A stretch of DNA of 14,805 nucleotides from Gemmatimonadales bacterium UBA1120. Lineage in GTDB: Bacteria > Gemmatimonadota > Gemmatimonadetes > Longimicrobiales > Gaopeijiaceae. The stretch is taken from the NCBI GenBank assembly GCA_002313925.1, contig DCAZ01000034.1, positions 1-14,805 on the forward strand, written 5' to 3'. The notes beneath the pieces were generated by a model that worked only from the letters and a program-made list of their open reading frames with translations, was not told where the DNA came from and did no database searches. Shown here in pieces: positions 13,984-14,805 of this stretch (the first letter of the stretch is position 1; each line of letters opens with the position of its first letter). A program made the translations under genes and the position numbers.

Positions 13984-14805
13984 CTACGAGAGCGATATCG
14001 CTGGTCCTAAGCTCGGGCTACCCCTCATCGCTGCGAACAAGGCGCGATGTGCTTCAACAATGCGTTGCCGAGCATTCTCGTCTGGCTCAAGCGACCAATT
14101 GCCTTCTTCCGAGGTGCCTCCCAAGGCAATCCCATCACTACGTGGCTGCATGTGGATGAACCCACCAGTCCCCTGAAGGCCACCGAACGTCGCATAGTTC
14201 ACCTCGGGCTGGGGTACCAGAAGCGTTAATTGCCCTTTCAGGGGTACAAGCTCTGTATCCCCGAACAAGTCATGTGACCCAAGTCCTGTGCAGTTGATAA
14301 TGATCGACTCATCGAGCGTCATAAGGTCTCTAGGAGTATCGAATTTCCTAATCACAATGCGCCCACCGAATCGCATGACGTCACGCACCAAGGCGTCCAA
14401 ATAAATGGACGGCTCGATCCGCAACGTGACACGTTGACTTGCGTAGCGCGTCGGGAAGGGATGCTCCCCAGGTCCCAGAGCCACCGTTGGGAGCCTCAAA
14501 TCGGAGGGAAGCAATGGATCCTGATCTTCCTGTGTTGAACGCTCCCTCGGAGCTGAGTCACTCAGAGCGTAACTATCAATCCATGAAATCCCGTATTCCG
14601 GTCCACTAAGAAGCTGAAGTTGCCTGTAAGCAATCCTCGCTGCCTGCCTTAGCTGAAGATCCCATGCGGCCGTTCGACGTTCTCGATCGACTAGGCCCGA
14701 AGTCGGAGTCCATGCAGCTAAGGACATGTTTGACGTGGTATCTGGAGGAACTGAGAGTGCATAAATTGTCACCGAGAAGCCCCGGCGTTGTAGCTGTCTC
14801 GCGGT
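13984..14805 (-). CDS. D-amino-acid-oxidase-like FAD-dependent oxidoreductase (5' end beyond window, short C-terminus)
   Basis: The visible 273 residues belong to the DAO superfamily, flavoproteins that oxidise the C-N bond of amino acids. The first residues (TARQLQRRGFSVTIYA) are helix 1 and strand 2 of the FAD-binding fold, so about 20-30 residues with the GxGxxG loop lie outside the window; GTG at 14772 is internal. TSNMSLAAWTP corresponds to the flavin-contacting loop TxDxAAGLWxP of D-amino-acid oxidase. INCTGLGSHDLFGD, the LKGQ element and GGTSEEGNWSLEPD match the second half of the family well. The protein then ends early: the usual tail with the substrate arginine and the HNYGHGGxG flavin segment, about 60-70 residues, is missing. 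Only 26 bp separate it from the next gene, leaving no room for it. It could be a divergent enzyme or a decayed one. Confidence 0.8.
   Translation of the reverse strand, partial: TARQLQRRGFSVTIYALSVPPDTTSNMSLAAWTPTSGLVDRERRTAAWDLQLRQAARIAYRQLQLLSGPEYGISWIDSYALSDSAPRERSTQEDQDPLLPSDLRLPTVALGPGEHPFPTRYASQRVTLRIEPSIYLDALVRDVMRFGGRIVIRKFDTPRDLMTLDESIIINCTGLGSHDLFGDTELVPLKGQLTLLVPQPEVNYATFGGLQGTGGFIHMQPRSDGIALGGTSEEGNWSLEPDENARQRIVEAHRALFAAMRGSPSLGPAISLS

Noticed and set aside
13780..13984. Frameshifted remainder of the D-amino-acid-oxidase-like protein
   Set aside because: This interval encodes the conserved N-terminus of the GNAT protein, and no HNYGHGG-like segment appears in the other minus-strand frames.
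1..14805. CRISPR array, insertion sequence, integrase, prophage or tRNA
   Set aside because: No regularly spaced repeats, transposase or integrase motifs, or cloverleaf sequences were seen on either strand.

Overview
The window looks like a stretch of chromosome from a Gram-negative, free-living or environmental bacterium of moderate GC content. Evidence for a two-membrane cell is a Tat-targeted iron-sulfur subunit, a lipobox on a predicted exported dehydrogenase, and a Sec signal peptide on a TPR protein. Start codons are varied: ATG, GTG and TTG, plus two genes that appear to start at CTG. Gene content would fit an uncultivated Gemmatimonadota-like lineage, but this is a guess from general resemblance and nothing in the window fixes the taxonomy. 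There is no rRNA, tRNA, CRISPR array, transposase or phage gene.

Region 1 (1-4029, minus strand) is a tight three-gene operon for a periplasmic molybdenum hydroxylase of the PaoABC/YagTSR type: Tat-exported [2Fe-2S] subunit, molybdopterin subunit, then the FAD subunit, which also has four cysteines placed like the extra [4Fe-4S] ligands of E. coli PaoB. The FAD gene runs off the left edge. Its upstream region (4030-4317) holds a tandem 11-bp repeat and a near-perfect inverted repeat that may control the operon.

Region 2 (4318-6174, plus strand) has two membrane proteins: an Aur1-like PAP2 phosphatase/phosphotransferase and a YbhN/LPG-synthase-TM family protein. Region 3 (6205-9245, minus strand) runs acyl carrier protein, FabF-like ketoacyl synthase, then a GT-C type membrane glycosyltransferase. 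The ACP and synthase are 8 bp apart with no other fatty-acid genes nearby.

Region 4 (9471-11649, plus strand) encodes a 2-hydroxyacid dehydrogenase carrying a lipoprotein signal, and a secreted TPR protein. Region 5 (11653-14805, minus strand) runs a D-amino-acid-oxidase-like flavoprotein (5' end beyond the right edge, C-terminus short), a YghO-type GNAT acyltransferase, and a GT4 glycosyltransferase.

Regions 2, 3 and 5 share a theme of lipid and glycolipid assembly: an ACP, a condensing enzyme, a GNAT of the type to which bacterial ceramide synthase belongs, two glycosyltransferases, an Aur1-like PAP2 enzyme and a membrane protein of a family linked to lipid modification. A dispersed glycolipid or sphingolipid locus is the most interesting hypothesis, but no serine palmitoyltransferase or ceramide reductase is visible, so it remains an inference.
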